From Desulfovibrionales bacterium (GTDB lineage: Bacteria > Desulfobacterota > Desulfovibrionia > Desulfovibrionales > Desulfomicrobiaceae), in contig JAAYGZ010000421.1 in NCBI GenBank assembly GCA_012727515.1, forward strand, positions 1 to 5,468: 5,468 nt of DNA. The letters run 5' to 3'. The position numbers and the translations under genes are program-made. Position 1 is the first letter of the stretch. Each line of letters begins with the position of its first letter. The notes beneath the pieces were generated by a model. It saw only the letters and a program-made list of their open reading frames with translations. It did no database searches and had not been told where the DNA came from. Of the stretch, positions 4,878 to 5,468 are shown piece by piece.

Positions 4878-5468
4878 AAATTTTACGCAGGCCGACAAAA
4901 TGTTCCTGCATGGAAATGCCTCCTCCGCCCTGGTCCCATTGTTCCAGGCCGCCAGGCATGAGTTCATTGTCAGCCACGCCCTTGCCAAATGCTCTTGATT
5001 CCACAGGCAGCTTGTGCCCAAAGCCATGAACCATAAAGAGCGCTTCTGGATGAATACACTCGGTTACAAATACCTTAATACGGCTGGTGCTGCCATCTGC
5101 GGCAAAAATTTCAACAACCTCGTCATTGACAATACCCAGATCAGCGGCGCGGCTGGTATGAATCCAGGCCACATTTTCTGGCATCTGCTCTGCCAGCAAA
5201 GGATTATTTACTGTATGCCCCTGGGTATGCACAGCTACCCGGCCAAAAGCGATACGAAACAAACCCTGGGGTGGGTGTTGCGGTGATACATAGGCAGGCA
5301 AAGTGTGGTGCCCGGCCTTGGTCCATTTGCCGCTGATCATTTCGATTTTGCCAGAAATGGTTGGCAGCTTGACCTCACTCATGGGGCGGTACAGGGGCTT
5401 GTCAGCCAATTCCACAAATCCTTTGGAGTCAAAATCAGCAATGCTGACACCCGTGTCCTGAAGCTGAT
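4876..5468 (-). CDS. Molybdopterin oxidoreductase catalytic subunit, C-terminal part (PsrA/PhsA-like), 5' end cut by the window edge
   Basis: About 196 codons of the C-terminus are present. The frame stays open to the right edge through 17 codons ahead of the GTG at 5415, so that GTG is internal and the true start is outside. After a linker with LPTISGKIEMIS, which matches the FPTxSGKIE motif before the last domain, comes the molybdopterin-dinucleotide binding domain: GLFRIAFGRVAVHTQGHTVNN, PENVAWIHTSRAADLGI, then a small beta barrel (NDEVVEIFAADG), CIHPEALFMVHGFGH and a closing GVADNELMPGG. These features fit the polysulfide/thiosulfate reductase branch of the DMSO reductase family; arsenate or tetrathionate reductase relatives are less likely but not excluded. 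The Fe-S domain, the molybdenum ligand and any Tat signal lie outside the window, so the substrate cannot be fixed. It is the first visible gene of an operon with the ferredoxin subunit nine bases downstream. Confidence 0.9.
   Translation of the reverse strand, partial: QLQDTGVSIADFDSKGFVELADKPLYRPMSEVKLPTISGKIEMISGKWTKAGHHTLPAYVSPQHPPQGLFRIAFGRVAVHTQGHTVNNPLLAEQMPENVAWIHTSRAADLGIVNDEVVEIFAADGSTSRIKVFVTECIHPEALFMVHGFGHKLPVESRAFGKGVADNELMPGGLEQWDQGGGGISMQEHFVGLRKI

Noticed and set aside
4444..4998. Plus-strand open frame of 184 codons
   Set aside because: It is antisense to the ferredoxin and the end of the catalytic gene, whose cysteine motifs and tight operon junction are unmistakable.
5413..5415. 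GTG as the start of the molybdopterin oxidoreductase gene
   Set aside because: The frame stays open and protein-like to the right edge, and the domain content is only the C-terminal part of the family, so the gene begins outside the window.
1..5468. CRISPR array, tRNA, insertion sequence or prophage remnant
   Set aside because: No regularly spaced repeats, cloverleaf sequence, terminal inverted repeats or transposase/integrase motifs were seen on either strand.

Overview
The window looks like a piece of a chromosome from an anaerobic, respiratory Gram-negative bacterium. A Desulfovibrionaceae-like host is my best guess. It rests on a PsrA/PhsA-type molybdopterin oxidoreductase with a four-cluster ferredoxin subunit, a FlgO-type lipoprotein, a TrpX-type (DUF534) binding protein, a possible futalosine-pathway deaminase and a moderate GC content. 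No database search backs this assignment.

Layout from left to right. (1) Positions 1-1360, minus strand: one long reading frame that leaves the left edge. It encodes an unusual fusion of an N-terminal HD-domain phosphohydrolase and a C-terminal Cof-like (type IIB) HAD phosphatase. (2) Positions 1486-2058, minus strand: a small FlgO-domain lipoprotein, 125 bp upstream of the fusion gene and possibly transcribed with it. (3) Positions 2059-2239: a divergent intergenic region with several short dyads and a possible structured leader. (4) Positions 2240-3199, plus strand: a secreted DUF534/TrpX-like ABC substrate-binding protein, followed by a bulged terminator-like hairpin. (5) Positions 3232-4344, plus strand: an amidohydrolase-superfamily deaminase (SAH/aminodeoxyfutalosine deaminase-like) whose ATG directly abuts the T-run of that hairpin. 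(6) Positions 4363-4396: a strong inverted repeat between convergent genes, with a T-run in the minus direction. (7) Positions 4417-4866 and 4876-5468, minus strand: a two-gene operon for a polyferredoxin electron-transfer subunit and the C-terminal part of a polysulfide/thiosulfate-reductase-like catalytic subunit, which leaves the right edge.

How the genes work together: the right-hand pair is a catalytic and electron-transfer module of a CISM-type (complex iron-sulfur molybdoenzyme) reductase. No NrfD-like membrane anchor follows it, because a terminator comes directly after the ferredoxin gene. The binding protein lies without a permease or ATPase in view, and the amidohydrolase is downstream of it on the same strand. 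The fusion enzyme and the lipoprotein may form a unit, but nothing in the sequence ties their functions together. There are no tRNA or rRNA genes, CRISPR arrays, insertion sequences or transposase remnants that I can see. I do not see a clear undescribed multi-gene system. The least ordinary items are the HD-HAD fusion, the hairpin and start-codon arrangement at 3209-3234, and the dyad cluster in the divergent intergenic region.
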